64,000 bases of DNA from a bacterium 1xD42-67. Lineage in GTDB: Bacteria; Bacillota; Clostridia; Oscillospirales; Oscillospiraceae. The stretch is taken from NCBI GenBank assembly GCA_003612335.1, contig RAYO01000010.1, positions 1 through 64,000 on the forward strand. The letters are read 5' to 3'. Numbering within the stretch: the stretch's first letter is position 1; every line of letters begins with the position of its first letter. The notes under the pieces were generated by a model. The model was not told the origin of the DNA. It saw only the letters and a program-made list of their open reading frames with translations, and did not search any database. This document shows positions 8,514-17,759 of this stretch, piece by piece. The translations under genes were made by a program, and so were the position numbers.

Positions 8514-10697
8514 ATGATCGTCATCGACAAGGAAAACAAAATCTTCACCCTCCACACCCAGAACACCACCTACCAGATGAAAGCCGACGAGTATGATGTG
8601 CTCCTGCACACCTACTATGGCCCGCGGATCAGCGGCGGCGACCTGTCCTATCTGATCCAATATGCCGATCGGGGCGCCTCCCCCAACCCCAACGAGGCGG
8701 GCCACCGCCGGGACTACTCCCTGGACACTTTGCCCCAGGAGTATTCCACCTGCGGCGTGGGGGACTTCCGCCTGCCCTCCATCGAATTCGAGCCGGAGGA
8801 CGGCAGCCGCCTGGCCGACCTGCGCTATGCCGGCCACGAGCTCCGGTCGGGCAAATACTCCCTGAAGGGCCTGCCCGCCTTCTGGGGCGGGGACGAGTGG
8901 GAGACCCTGATAGTCCTGATGGAGGACGCCTCCACCCATATGTCGGTGGAGCTGTACTACGGTGTGCTGGAGCGGTACGACCTCATCACCCGGGCGGTCC
9001 GGGTGGTCAACCGGGGGACGGCCCCCGTCCGGCTGCGCCGGTGCGCCTCCCTGTGTCTGGACGTACAGCGGGGAGACTTCGACTTCATCACCTTCAACGG
9101 CTGTCACGCCCTGGAGCGTATGATGGACCGCTCCCCCCTGCGCCCCGGGGTCCAGAGCGTGGAGAGCGTCCGGGGGACCTCCAGCCACCACCACAATCCC
9201 TTCGTGATCCTCTGCGACCACGACGCCGGCGAGGACCGGGGCCTGTGCTACGGGGCGGCTCTGGTGTACAGCGGCAACTTCCTGGCCGCGGCGGAGCGCA
9301 CCCAGCTGGAGCACAACCGGCTGATCCTGGGCATCGACCCCTATCACTTCTGCTTCGATCTGGCCCCCGGCGAGGTCTTCACCGCCCCGGAGGCGGCGCT
9401 GGTGTGCTCCCCCAACGGTTTTGGGGAGATGAGCCGCCAGTTCCACCGGGCCATCCGGGAGAACCTGATCCACGACCCCCTCCGGGGCAGGCGCCGCCCG
9501 GTGCTCATCAACAACTGGGAGGCCACCGAGTTCACCTTCAACGCCGACAAGCTGGTGGACATCGCCCGGTCCGCCGCCCCCCTGGGGCTGGAGCTCTTCG
9601 TCATGGACGACGGCTGGTTCGGCGTCCGCGACACCGATATGAGCGGCCTGGGAGACTGGTCCGTCAACGAGGAGAAGCTCCCCGGCGGACTGGAGGCCCT
9701 GGTGCCCCGGATCAAAGAGCTGGGCATGTCCTTCGGGATCTGGGTCGAGCCCGAGATGATCAGCGAAGACAGCCAGCTCTACCGCGAGCACCCCGACTGG
9801 GCCCTGGGCGTCCCCGGCCGGCCCCACACCCGGGGCAGGAGCCAGCTCACCCTGGACTTCTCCCGGAAGGAGGTCCGGGACCACATCTATCAGGCCATCC
9901 AAAAGGTGCTGGACAGCGCCGACATCTCCTATGTGAAGTGGGACATGAACCGCAGCCTCACCGACGTGTGGTCCGCCGCCCTCCCCGCCAGCCGGCAGGG
10001 GGAGGTCTTCCACCGGTACATCCTGGGGGTCTATGAGCTGCTGGAGCGGATGCGCCACGACTATCCCCACATCCTCATCGAGGGCTGCACCGGCGGCGGC
10101 GGCCGCTTCGACCTGGGGATGCTCTACCACACCCCCCAGATCTGGTGCAGCGACAACACCGACGCCATCGACCGCCTGCGCATCCAATACGGCACCTCCT
10201 TCTGCTACCCACCCTCCGCCATGGGAGCCCACGCCTCCGCCGTGCCCAACGCCCAGACCGGCCGCTCCGTCTCGATGGAGGCCCGGGGAGTGGTGGCCAT
10301 GTCTGGCACCTTCGGCTATGAGATGGACCTGGGCAAGACCACCCAGGAGGAGAAGGAGATCATCAAACAGCAGGTGGCCTTCTTCAAAGAGCACTACGAT
10401 CTGATCCAGCAGGGGGACTACTACCGCCTCACCGACCCCTTCCGGAACGGGCCCTACACCGCCTGGGAGCATGTCTCCCCCGACCGGCGGGAGGCCCTGG
10501 TCTCTCTGGTCACCGGCCCCGTCCAGGCCGCGGCCCCCTTCCAGACCCTGCGCCTCAAGGGGCTGGACCCCGCGCTGTGTTACCGTGTGGACGGCCAGGG
10601 CGCCTGGCCCGGCGACGTGCTCATGAACGCCGGCTGGCCCCTGCCCTTGCCCCGGGGAGACTACCAGCCCATGCAGCTGTATCTCCAGGCGATCTGA
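8514..10697 (+). CDS. Alpha-galactosidase, GH36
   Basis: Retaining exo-alpha-1,6-galactosidase expected to remove galactose from raffinose, stachyose or melibiose inside the cell. Of 727 residues, the N-terminal beta-supersandwich is followed by a (beta/alpha)8 barrel and a C-terminal beta domain. The nucleophile is Asp 477 in YVKWDMNR and the acid/base is Asp 547 in CSDNTDAIDR; the spacing matches GH36 enzymes of the AgaA/RafA group. LFVMDDGWFG and GIWVEPEM are further family blocks. No signal peptide. ATG at 8514 follows AGGGGG. It has its own promoter and is the last gene of the alpha-galactoside cluster. Confidence 0.96.
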   Translation: MIVIDKENKIFTLHTQNTTYQMKADEYDVLLHTYYGPRISGGDLSYLIQYADRGASPNPNEAGHRRDYSLDTLPQEYSTCGVGDFRLPSIEFEPEDGSRLADLRYAGHELRSGKYSLKGLPAFWGGDEWETLIVLMEDASTHMSVELYYGVLERYDLITRAVRVVNRGTAPVRLRRCASLCLDVQRGDFDFITFNGCHALERMMDRSPLRPGVQSVESVRGTSSHHHNPFVILCDHDAGEDRGLCYGAALVYSGNFLAAAERTQLEHNRLILGIDPYHFCFDLAPGEVFTAPEAALVCSPNGFGEMSRQFHRAIRENLIHDPLRGRRRPVLINNWEATEFTFNADKLVDIARSAAPLGLELFVMDDGWFGVRDTDMSGLGDWSVNEEKLPGGLEALVPRIKELGMSFGIWVEPEMISEDSQLYREHPDWALGVPGRPHTRGRSQLTLDFSRKEVRDHIYQAIQKVLDSADISYVKWDMNRSLTDVWSAALPASRQGEVFHRYILGVYELLERMRHDYPHILIEGCTGGGGRFDLGMLYHTPQIWCSDNTDAIDRLRIQYGTSFCYPPSAMGAHASAVPNAQTGRSVSMEARGVVAMSGTFGYEMDLGKTTQEEKEIIKQQVAFFKEHYDLIQQGDYYRLTDPFRNGPYTAWEHVSPDRREALVSLVTGPVQAAAPFQTLRLKGLDPALCYRVDGQGAWPGDVLMNAGWPLPLPRGDYQPMQLYLQAI

Positions 10698-10723
10698 GCC
10701 GAGATCCGCCTATGGACAGGCTC

Positions 10724-10754
10724 CAGCCCCGCCGGACAGGATCCGGCGGGGCTG
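10724..10754. terminator. Bidirectional terminator between the GH36 and P-type ATPase genes
   Basis: A 13-bp perfect stem (10724-10736 with 10742-10754) and a 5-nt loop lie between the stops of two convergent genes. Flanking T runs are weak on both strands. Confidence 0.75.
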
Positions 10755-10758
10755 TGCG

Positions 10759-13404
10759 TCATTTAAGGGCCGCCTCCTCCCGGGAGGGGAGAGGGGCCTG
10801 CCGGCGGGAGGCGGACTTGGCCCACTCGCAGATGGGGATGGGGGCCATCGCCAGGGCCAGGACCGTGGACCACTGGGCCGGCGTCATGGGGGACACGGAG
10901 AACACCCCCTGGAGGGGCGGGACCAGCAGCACCGACAGCTGCATGGCCAGCCCTGCCAGGAAGGCCCGGTCCATAGCCGGGTTGGAGAGCACCCCCTGGG
11001 CGAAGAGGGACCTGTCCTCGCTGCGGACGTTGAAGGCGTGGAAGAGCTGGCACAGGGTGAGGGTGGCGAAGGCCATGGTATTGGCCGCAGCCCCCTCCAT
11101 CCCCGGGGCCCCCAGCCAGCGCAGGCCCAAAAAGTAGGCCGCCAGGGTGAGCCCCCCCACCATCAGCCCCTGCCAGGCCAGGCGGAAGGAGAACTTCCTG
11201 TCGAAGAGGCCGGCGGAGGCGTCCCGCGGGGGCTCCTCCATGGCCCCCTCCTCCACCGGCTCCACCCCCAAGGCCAGGGCGGGGAGGGAATCCGTCACCA
11301 GGTTCAGCCACAGCAGCTGCACCGGCACCAGGGGCATCTGCTCGAAGCCCAAGAGGGTGGCGGCGAAGATGGTGAAGATCTCTCCGATGTTGCAGGAGAG
11401 GAGATAGTGGATCGCCTTGCGGATGTTGGCATAGATCCCCCGGCCCTCCTCGATGGCGGAGACGATGGTGGAGAAATCGTCGTCAGTGAGGATCATGTCT
11501 GCCGCCCCCTTGGCCACATCGGTGCCCGTCCGGCCCATGGCGCAGCCGATGTCCGCCGCCTTCAGGGCGGGAGCGTCGTTCACCCCGTCCCCCGTCATGG
11601 CCACCACCTTCCCCCGCTTCTGCCAGGCCTGGACGATGCGCATCTTGTGCTCCGGCGACACCCGGGCGAAGACGGCGAATCTCTCGATGTCCCCCTCCAG
11701 GATCTCCTGGGGCATGAAGTCCAGTTCCGCTCCGGTCACCGTCCAGTCCCCAGGGCGGGCGATGTCCAGCTCCCTCGCCACCGCCAGGGCGGTGGCCCGG
11801 TGGTCCCCGGTGATCATCACCGGCCGCACCCCCGCCATGTGACATTTGGCCACCGCCGCCTTCACCTCCGGCCGGGGCGGGTCCATCAGACCGAACAGGC
11901 CCAGAAAGGTCAGGCCCTGCTCCATCTCCCCCGGCTCCAGCTGCCGGGGCAGGGCCTTCAGCTCCCGCCGGGCCACCCCGATCACCCGCAGGGCCCGGCC
12001 CGCCATCTCCTCGTTGGCGGCAGCGATCCTGGCCCGGTCGGCAGAGGTCATGGGCCCGCGGGGGGTGGCGGTGCACCGGTCCAGCAGCACGTCGGGCGCC
12101 CCCTTGACGAAGGCCGTCCAGCCCCCCTCCTCCCGACCGTGTATCGTGGTCATCAGCTTCCGTCCCGAGTCGAAGGGCAGATCCGCCTGCCGGGGCCAGC
12201 GCTCCAGCTCCCGGTCCTGATTCACCCCGTCCCGGGCGGCGGCCACCACCAGGGCCCCCTCGGTGGGATCCCCAGAGGCGGTGGGGGCCCCGGCCTTCCA
12301 GTCCAGCCGGGCGTCGGAGCAGAGGCAGCCCGCCAGCATGGCGTCCCGCCGCCGGGCCCCGGGGGTGAGCCACACCTGCTGGACAGTCATCCTGTTCTGG
12401 GTGAGGGTGCCTGTCTTGTCGGAACAGATCACCCCGGCACAGCCCAGTGTCTCCACGGCAGGGAGCTTCTTCACGATGGCGTTCCGGGCGGCCAGCCGCT
12501 GGATCCCCAGCGCCAGGACGATGGTGACGATGGCGGGCAGCCCCTCGGGAATCGCGGCCACCGCCAGGGAGACGGCGGTGAGGAACATGTCCAGCATCCC
12601 CTTGCCCTGGAACAGCCCCACCCCGAACATCACCGCACACACCCCCAGACACAGGAAGGACAGGGACCGGGAGATCTCCGCCATCCGCCGCTGGAGAGGG
12701 GTATCCCCCTCGCCGCTGTCCAGGAGGAGGCCGGCGATATGCCCCATCTGGGTGTCCATCCCTGTGGCCACCACCAGAGCCGTCCCCCGGCCGGCAGTGA
12801 TCAGGGTGCCCGAGATCAGCATATTTACTTGGTCCCCCAGGGGAGTGTCCGGGGGGAGGGGGTCTCTGGCCTCCTTCTCCACTGGCACCGACTCCCCCGT
12901 CATGGCCGATTCGTCGGCCTGGAGGCGGCTGCACTCCAGGATCCGGGCGTCGGCGGGGACCTGGTCCCCCGCCTCCAGAAGGATCACGTCCCCGGGCACC
13001 AGAGCGGCGGCGGACACCCGGAGGGGGACGCCGTCCCGCAGGGCCAGGGCGGTGGGAGAGGACATGCGCCGCAGCTCCTCCAGGGCCTGCTGGGCGTGGT
13101 CCTCCTGGGTGATGGAGATGATCGAGTTGACCACCACGATCACCAGGATGATCGCCCCGTCCAGCCAGTCCTCTCCGCCGCTGGCCGCCAGAGACAGCCC
13201 CGCCGCCGCCAGCAGCACCAGAATCATGGGGTCCTTCAGCTGGGCCAGGATCCGAATCAGCAGACCCGGGGGCTCCGGACGGGCCAGCTGGTTGGGACCG
13301 TACTTTTCCAGCCGCTGGGCCGCCTCCCGCTGGGACAGGCCCTGGGGCCGGCCCCCCACCTCTTCCATCACCTGCGATATGCTCCCGCTGTGCCAGCCGT
13401 CCAT
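10759..13404 (-). CDS. Cation-transporting P-type ATPase (calcium pump, P2 type)
   Basis: ATP-driven cation pump of the cytoplasmic membrane, 881 residues with the complete P2 layout. It has an N-terminal cation-ATPase domain, the A domain with MTGESVPVEKEA, membrane helix 4 with IPEGLP, the phosphorylated Asp about 329 in SDKTGTLTQN, a nucleotide-binding domain with FVKGAPDVLL, the hinge TGDGVNDAPALKAADIG and a C-terminal helix bundle. IPEGLP and the overall length favour Ca2+ as substrate; Mn2+ or Na+/K+ relatives cannot be excluded. ATG at 13404 follows GGAAGGGAG. Single-gene unit convergent with the alpha-galactosidase gene. A TATACT box lies upstream on the minus strand near 13437 but its -35 is poor. 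Confidence 0.93.
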   Translation of the reverse strand: MDGWHSGSISQVMEEVGGRPQGLSQREAAQRLEKYGPNQLARPEPPGLLIRILAQLKDPMILVLLAAAGLSLAASGGEDWLDGAIILVIVVVNSIISITQEDHAQQALEELRRMSSPTALALRDGVPLRVSAAALVPGDVILLEAGDQVPADARILECSRLQADESAMTGESVPVEKEARDPLPPDTPLGDQVNMLISGTLITAGRGTALVVATGMDTQMGHIAGLLLDSGEGDTPLQRRMAEISRSLSFLCLGVCAVMFGVGLFQGKGMLDMFLTAVSLAVAAIPEGLPAIVTIVLALGIQRLAARNAIVKKLPAVETLGCAGVICSDKTGTLTQNRMTVQQVWLTPGARRRDAMLAGCLCSDARLDWKAGAPTASGDPTEGALVVAAARDGVNQDRELERWPRQADLPFDSGRKLMTTIHGREEGGWTAFVKGAPDVLLDRCTATPRGPMTSADRARIAAANEEMAGRALRVIGVARRELKALPRQLEPGEMEQGLTFLGLFGLMDPPRPEVKAAVAKCHMAGVRPVMITGDHRATALAVARELDIARPGDWTVTGAELDFMPQEILEGDIERFAVFARVSPEHKMRIVQAWQKRGKVVAMTGDGVNDAPALKAADIGCAMGRTGTDVAKGAADMILTDDDFSTIVSAIEEGRGIYANIRKAIHYLLSCNIGEIFTIFAATLLGFEQMPLVPVQLLWLNLVTDSLPALALGVEPVEEGAMEEPPRDASAGLFDRKFSFRLAWQGLMVGGLTLAAYFLGLRWLGAPGMEGAAANTMAFATLTLCQLFHAFNVRSEDRSLFAQGVLSNPAMDRAFLAGLAMQLSVLLVPPLQGVFSVSPMTPAQWSTVLALAMAPIPICEWAKSASRRQAPLPSREEAALK

Positions 13405-13533
13405 ACTCTCACGCTCCCTTCCAATTTATTCCAGTATAGGCCGGACCTGTCCTGGATCTTGCAGAACTATGTCGAGGGGGAAAAAGAAAGGGGACAGGCC
13501 CATCAAGAGTTCCTTAAGATATGGGATATCCAG

Positions 13534-13562
13534 TTGTTTTTTTCGACAAAGCATGGTATAGT
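13534..13562 (+). promoter_or_regulatory. Promoter of the PIG-L/GT2/NAGPA operon
   Basis: TTGTTT (13534-13539) and TATAGT (13557-13562) are 17 bp apart, leaving a leader of about 60 nt before the ATG at 13632. Confidence 0.55.
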
Positions 13563-13631
13563 ATGATAGTTATCGTCCGCTGTGGGCCGGCAGGCCGGCC
13601 CTGTGTGTGCGGCGGACGGAGGGAGGACCTG

Positions 13632-15119
13632 ATGAAGCACCTGAGAGCTGTCCTGCTGCTCCTGCTGCTGGCGGTCCTGGCGGTCCCCGCCCAGGCGGCG
13701 GAGGCAGACTGGAACGGAACAGCGGCAGAGGCAGCGGGCTTTCCCAGTCCCCAGCGCCTGACCGACGGCGACCGGGGCACCTATACCACCGCCCAGGAGG
13801 GGGCGGCGGTCACCCTGTCCCGCTCCGGCGGGATCTCCGCCCTCTACCTCGAGTTCGACCGGCCCCCCCAGCCCTGGACCCTCACCGATCCCGCCTCCGG
13901 GCGGTCGGTCTCCCGGGGAGAGGAGGGCTTCCTCCACGAGTTCGCCGACCTGTCCGCCCTGCTGGAGGGCCAGCCGGAGACGGTGGAGCTCCGCTTCCCA
14001 GCGGGGACGGTCATCGCCGAGATCTACGCCTTCTCCCCCGGCGAGCTCCCCGACTGGGTGCAGATCTGGCAGCCCCCTCTGGACGAGGCGGATCTGCTGC
14101 TGATCTCCTCCCACTCCGACGACGAGCAGCTCTTTTTCGCCGGGCTCCTGCCCTACTACGGCGTGGAGCGGGGACTGGGCGTCCAGGTGGCCTATCTGGT
14201 CCAGCACTTCGAGGCCAACGGCGTCCAGGACCACAAGCGGCCCCACGAGCAGCTGGACGGGCTGTGGACCGTGGGAGTGCGGAACTACCCCATCATCTCC
14301 GGCTTCCCCGACCTCTACTCCGAGGGGAGGGACCGGGCGGAGGCCCTGGCCAACGCCCAGGCCGCCTACCGGCGGGCGGGGAACAGCTATGAGGACTTCG
14401 TGGGCTATCTCACCGCCTGTATCCGCCGGTGCAGGCCCTTGGTGGTGGTGTCCCACGACCTGGACGGGGAGTATGGCCACGGCACCCACGTCCTGTGCGC
14501 CGACGCCCTGGGCCAAGCGGTCCAGCGGGCGGCGGATCCGGAGCAGTTCCCCGACAGCGCCGCTGCCTACGGCCCCTGGCAGGCGGAGAAGCTCTATCTC
14601 CACCTGTACGGCCAGGGCCAGGTGGTGCTGGACCTGGACACGCCCCTGGACAGCCTGGGAGGGAAGAGCCCCTTCCAAGTGACCCAAGAGGGCTTCGCCT
14701 GCCATAAGAGCCAGCACTGGACCTGGTTCTACAAGTGGATCTACGGCACCAAGGAGGCTCCCATCACCCGGGCCGACCAGATCAAGACCTACTCCCCCTG
14801 CCAATACGGTCTCTATGCCACCCAGGTGGGGCCCGACCAGGGGCAGGACGACCTCTTCGAGCATGTGGAGACCTACGCCGCCCGCCGGGAGCGGGCAGCC
14901 CAGGAGGAGGCAGAGCGTCTGGCCGCCGAGCAGGCCCGGCTGGAGGCGGAGCGCGCCGCCCGGGAGGAGGCGGCCCGGCTCCAGGCGGAGGAGGAGGCCC
15001 GGGCCCAGTCCGCCCGGGAGCGGGCCCTCCTGCTCCAGATGGGGGGAGCGGCCCTGGCCGCCCTGGCCCTGTGTATCCTGGCCGGGATCCTCATATCCAA
15101 AACGAGAAGGAGGCGGTGA
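13632..15119 (+). CDS. PIG-L family deacetylase, secreted and membrane-anchored
   Basis: Probable zinc-dependent N-deacetylase of the PIG-L/LmbE fold. Of 495 residues, 1-23 are a signal peptide and about 24-140 a discoidin-like beta region. The catalytic domain has the metal motif SHSDDE (His 161, Asp 163, Asp 164, Glu 165; the usual form is HPDDE) and a downstream HGTH pair (His 283, His 286). Residues about 420-470 are a charged Ala/Glu/Arg coiled coil, followed by one membrane helix and a basic tail RRRR. The active site should face outside, so a cell-wall or surface glycan is the likely substrate. The ATG at 13632 follows GGAGGGAGGA. First gene of a four-gene operon with a glycosyltransferase and a NAGPA-domain protein. 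Confidence 0.85.
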   Translation: MKHLRAVLLLLLLAVLAVPAQAAEADWNGTAAEAAGFPSPQRLTDGDRGTYTTAQEGAAVTLSRSGGISALYLEFDRPPQPWTLTDPASGRSVSRGEEGFLHEFADLSALLEGQPETVELRFPAGTVIAEIYAFSPGELPDWVQIWQPPLDEADLLLISSHSDDEQLFFAGLLPYYGVERGLGVQVAYLVQHFEANGVQDHKRPHEQLDGLWTVGVRNYPIISGFPDLYSEGRDRAEALANAQAAYRRAGNSYEDFVGYLTACIRRCRPLVVVSHDLDGEYGHGTHVLCADALGQAVQRAADPEQFPDSAAAYGPWQAEKLYLHLYGQGQVVLDLDTPLDSLGGKSPFQVTQEGFACHKSQHWTWFYKWIYGTKEAPITRADQIKTYSPCQYGLYATQVGPDQGQDDLFEHVETYAARRERAAQEEAERLAAEQARLEAERAAREEAARLQAEEEARAQSARERALLLQMGGAALAALALCILAGILISKTRRRR

Positions 15120-15122
15120 CAG

Positions 15123-16190
15123 ATGGATCTCTCTTCCGTCTCTGTGGTCATCCCCGCCTATAAGCCGGACGCTAAGCTGCTGGACACCTTGGCCGGCCTG
15201 GTCCAGACCGGCTTTCAGGATATCCTGGTGGTGGACGACGGCAGCGGGGAGGACTTCGCCCCCCTCTTCCAACAGGTGGAGGCGCTCCCCGCCTGTACCC
15301 TCCTCCGCCACCCGGTGAACCGGGGCAAGGGGGCCGCCCTGAAGACCGCCTTCACCTATTTCCTGGACCGCCGCGCGGGACAGCGGGGAGTGGTCACCGC
15401 CGACGCCGACGGCCAGCACCTGGCCCAGGACATCGCCGCCGTCTCCCGGCAGATGCTGGAGGGGGGACACGTCGTCCTGGGGGTCCGGGACTTCACTGCC
15501 CCCCAGGTGCCCCCCAGGAGCCGGATGGGCAACCAGATCACTGTGGGGGTATTCCGCCTCTTCTTCGGCATGAGGATCGGCGACACCCAGACCGGCCTGC
15601 GGGCCTTCCCGCGGGAGGTCCTGCCCGAGCTGGCCGGCGTACCTGGGGACCGGTATGAGTATGAGACCCAGATGCTCTTCCTCATGAGCCGGAAAAAGCT
15701 CCCCTTCGGCCAGGTGAAGATCGCCACCGTCTACCTGGAGGAGAACCGCTCCTCCCACTTCCGGGTGGTGCGGGACAGCCTGCGGATCTACGCCCTGATC
15801 ATCCGCTATCTCCTCAGCTCTGTCTCCGCCGCCGTGGTCGATGCCTTGGCCTACTTCCTGCTGAAGAGCTGGTGGGCGCTGGCCCTGCTCCCCTTCCCCA
15901 CCACCTGGACCGCCGCCGCCCTGGCCCGGATCATCTCCTCCCTGTGCAACTTCCTCCTCAACGCCCGGGTGGTCTTCGGGGGGAACCCCTCCGGCCGGGC
16001 CCTGGTCCGATATTACACGTTGGCGGTGGTACAGCTCTCCCTCTCCACCGCCCTGGTCTATCTGGCGGAGCTGGCTTTCGCCATCTCTGCCCCCGCCCTG
16101 TCCACCCTGGTCAAGGTGCTGGTGGACACGGTCCTCTTCTTCTTCAGCTTCCGCATCCAGCACAAGTGGGTGTTCAACAGCGAAAAATAA
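15123..16190 (+). CDS. GT2 glycosyltransferase fused to a GtrA-like membrane domain
   Basis: 355 residues. The first 230 form a GT-A glycosyltransferase of family 2 resembling polyprenyl-phosphate sugar synthases, with VVIPAYKPD, VVDDGS and the metal-binding ADADGQH. The rest is a GtrA-like domain with four hydrophobic helices (FNFLLNARVVF-like segment near SLCNFLLNARVVF). Such fusions load a sugar onto a lipid carrier and help flip it outward. It starts 3 bp after the PIG-L stop, so the two are coupled. Together they suggest export of a sugar that is then modified outside, which is inference. Confidence 0.9.
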   Translation: MDLSSVSVVIPAYKPDAKLLDTLAGLVQTGFQDILVVDDGSGEDFAPLFQQVEALPACTLLRHPVNRGKGAALKTAFTYFLDRRAGQRGVVTADADGQHLAQDIAAVSRQMLEGGHVVLGVRDFTAPQVPPRSRMGNQITVGVFRLFFGMRIGDTQTGLRAFPREVLPELAGVPGDRYEYETQMLFLMSRKKLPFGQVKIATVYLEENRSSHFRVVRDSLRIYALIIRYLLSSVSAAVVDALAYFLLKSWWALALLPFPTTWTAAALARIISSLCNFLLNARVVFGGNPSGRALVRYYTLAVVQLSLSTALVYLAELAFAISAPALSTLVKVLVDTVLFFFSFRIQHKWVFNSEK

Positions 16191-16217
16191 ACGTATATCC
16201 GAAAGGGAATGATCCCC

Positions 16218-17759
16218 ATGAAACGCAGATCTGTCTTCTGGCGGGCCTATCTGATCTTTGTAGCTGTCCTGGCGGCGCTGGTCCTCGCCGCCACCCTTTA
16301 CGTCCGCTCGGTCTTGAAGGACTACGAGGCCTCCCAGCCTGAACGCTATGTCAAAGATGCCGCCGCCCAGCTGTCCGCCCAGGCCGCGGACGGCTCCCTC
16401 TGGACCCAGTATCCCCTCTCCGACGCCGCTCCCAGCCGCTTCGAGGAGGGCCGGGACCTGAGAGCTGCCTACCAGGCCCTGATCTCCGCCGAGGGGGTGG
16501 ACTGCGTCAAACAGTCCGCCCGCCGGACCGACGACCACTTGGTCTACGATGTGGTGAGCGACGGCTTCGTCCTGGCGGAGGTGGAGCTGCGGCCCGAGGG
16601 GGCCCCGGTGACCAAGCTGGGCATCCTCAACACCCAGAAGTGGGCCGTGGAGGAGGCCCGTCCCGTCCTCCTGGCCCGGGACTATGCCCTCACTGTCCCA
16701 GACGGGTACACAGTGCAGGTGAACGGCGTCCTCCTTTCCCCAGAGGAGGGGACCTCCGACGGCGCCGGCGGGACCAGCTACGCCCTCTCCGGCCTGCGGA
16801 CCAAGCCGGAGGTAGAGATCTCCGACCCCTCCGGGGCCAAGACGGGCTGCACCTTCAAGGGGAGCAAGGCGGTGCCCGATCTGTACCGGTACAGCCTCAC
16901 CCTCCCGGCTGCGATCGAGGTGACGGTGGACGGCGCCGTCCACCCAGGCCAGCCCCTGGAGGGGGGCCTGGTCCGCCATGACATTGCCCAGATCGCCAAG
17001 CCGGAGGTCACCGTCTCCGACCGATACGGCAACTCCCTGGTCTATGACGGGGAGGACGGCCTGCCCCTCACCTACGCCACCATCACCGCCGCCAGCGGAT
17101 ACACCGTCCAGATCGGCGGACAGACCGTCCAGCCCTCCTCTTCCTCCATCCCCTCGGACTACGAGCACTTCGCCCAGTACGTCCCAGACCTGCCCCAGAT
17201 CTCGGTCTACGACGCGGCCATCCTCCAGGACCAGGCGGAGATCAGGGCAACAGATCCCCAGGGGGCCCCCGTGGAACTGGAGCCTGGGCTGCACAGCTAT
17301 GACCTCACCGCCCTGGCCGGCCGGCTGGACGCCGTCCCCCAGGAGGTGGCGGACCAGGTGGACGTGCTGGATGTGGCTCAGAAGTGGAGCCTGTTCATGA
17401 GCACCGACGTGCGCTTCTCCCAGCTGGCCCCCTATCTGATCCGCGGCTCCTACCAGTATGAGGTGGCCGACCGGTATGCCCACAGCATCGATATCACCTT
17501 CACCAGCCCCCACTCCCTGCTCTCCCCTCCCTTCACCGACATCTCCGTGACCAACTTCACCTGGATCTCGGAGCACTGCTTCTCGGTGGATATCAGCTTC
17601 GTCAAACACATGAAGCTCACCCGGGGCGGGATGCTGGTGGACGACCCGATGAACGACCGGTTCTATTTCGTCTGGTATGACGACACGGACGACCGTGTGG
17701 ACAACGCCGCCTGGAAGCTGGCGGGGATAAAGGAGATCGTTGACGATGCAGGAACATAA
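16218..17759 (+). CDS. Membrane-anchored extracytoplasmic protein of unknown function
   Basis: 513 residues; I do not recognise the family. Residues about 4-28 are a single membrane anchor with the basic start KRRSVFWR, and the remainder is predicted outside. The outer part is rich in short beta-type repeats such as DYALTVPDGYTVQVNG and GYTVQIGGQTV, reminiscent of the repeated domains of TcaA/YvbJ-like envelope proteins. The C-terminal 100 residues (from LFMSTDVRFSQLAPYL) look like an NTF2-like or lipocalin-type beta domain. ATG at 16218 is preferred over 16209 because GAAAGGGA is then 9 nt away. The end overlaps the next gene by 14 nt. Operon position suggests a scaffold or substrate-recognition role in surface glycan work. 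Confidence 0.75.
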   Translation: MKRRSVFWRAYLIFVAVLAALVLAATLYVRSVLKDYEASQPERYVKDAAAQLSAQAADGSLWTQYPLSDAAPSRFEEGRDLRAAYQALISAEGVDCVKQSARRTDDHLVYDVVSDGFVLAEVELRPEGAPVTKLGILNTQKWAVEEARPVLLARDYALTVPDGYTVQVNGVLLSPEEGTSDGAGGTSYALSGLRTKPEVEISDPSGAKTGCTFKGSKAVPDLYRYSLTLPAAIEVTVDGAVHPGQPLEGGLVRHDIAQIAKPEVTVSDRYGNSLVYDGEDGLPLTYATITAASGYTVQIGGQTVQPSSSSIPSDYEHFAQYVPDLPQISVYDAAILQDQAEIRATDPQGAPVELEPGLHSYDLTALAGRLDAVPQEVADQVDVLDVAQKWSLFMSTDVRFSQLAPYLIRGSYQYEVADRYAHSIDITFTSPHSLLSPPFTDISVTNFTWISEHCFSVDISFVKHMKLTRGGMLVDDPMNDRFYFVWYDDTDDRVDNAAWKLAGIKEIVDDAGT

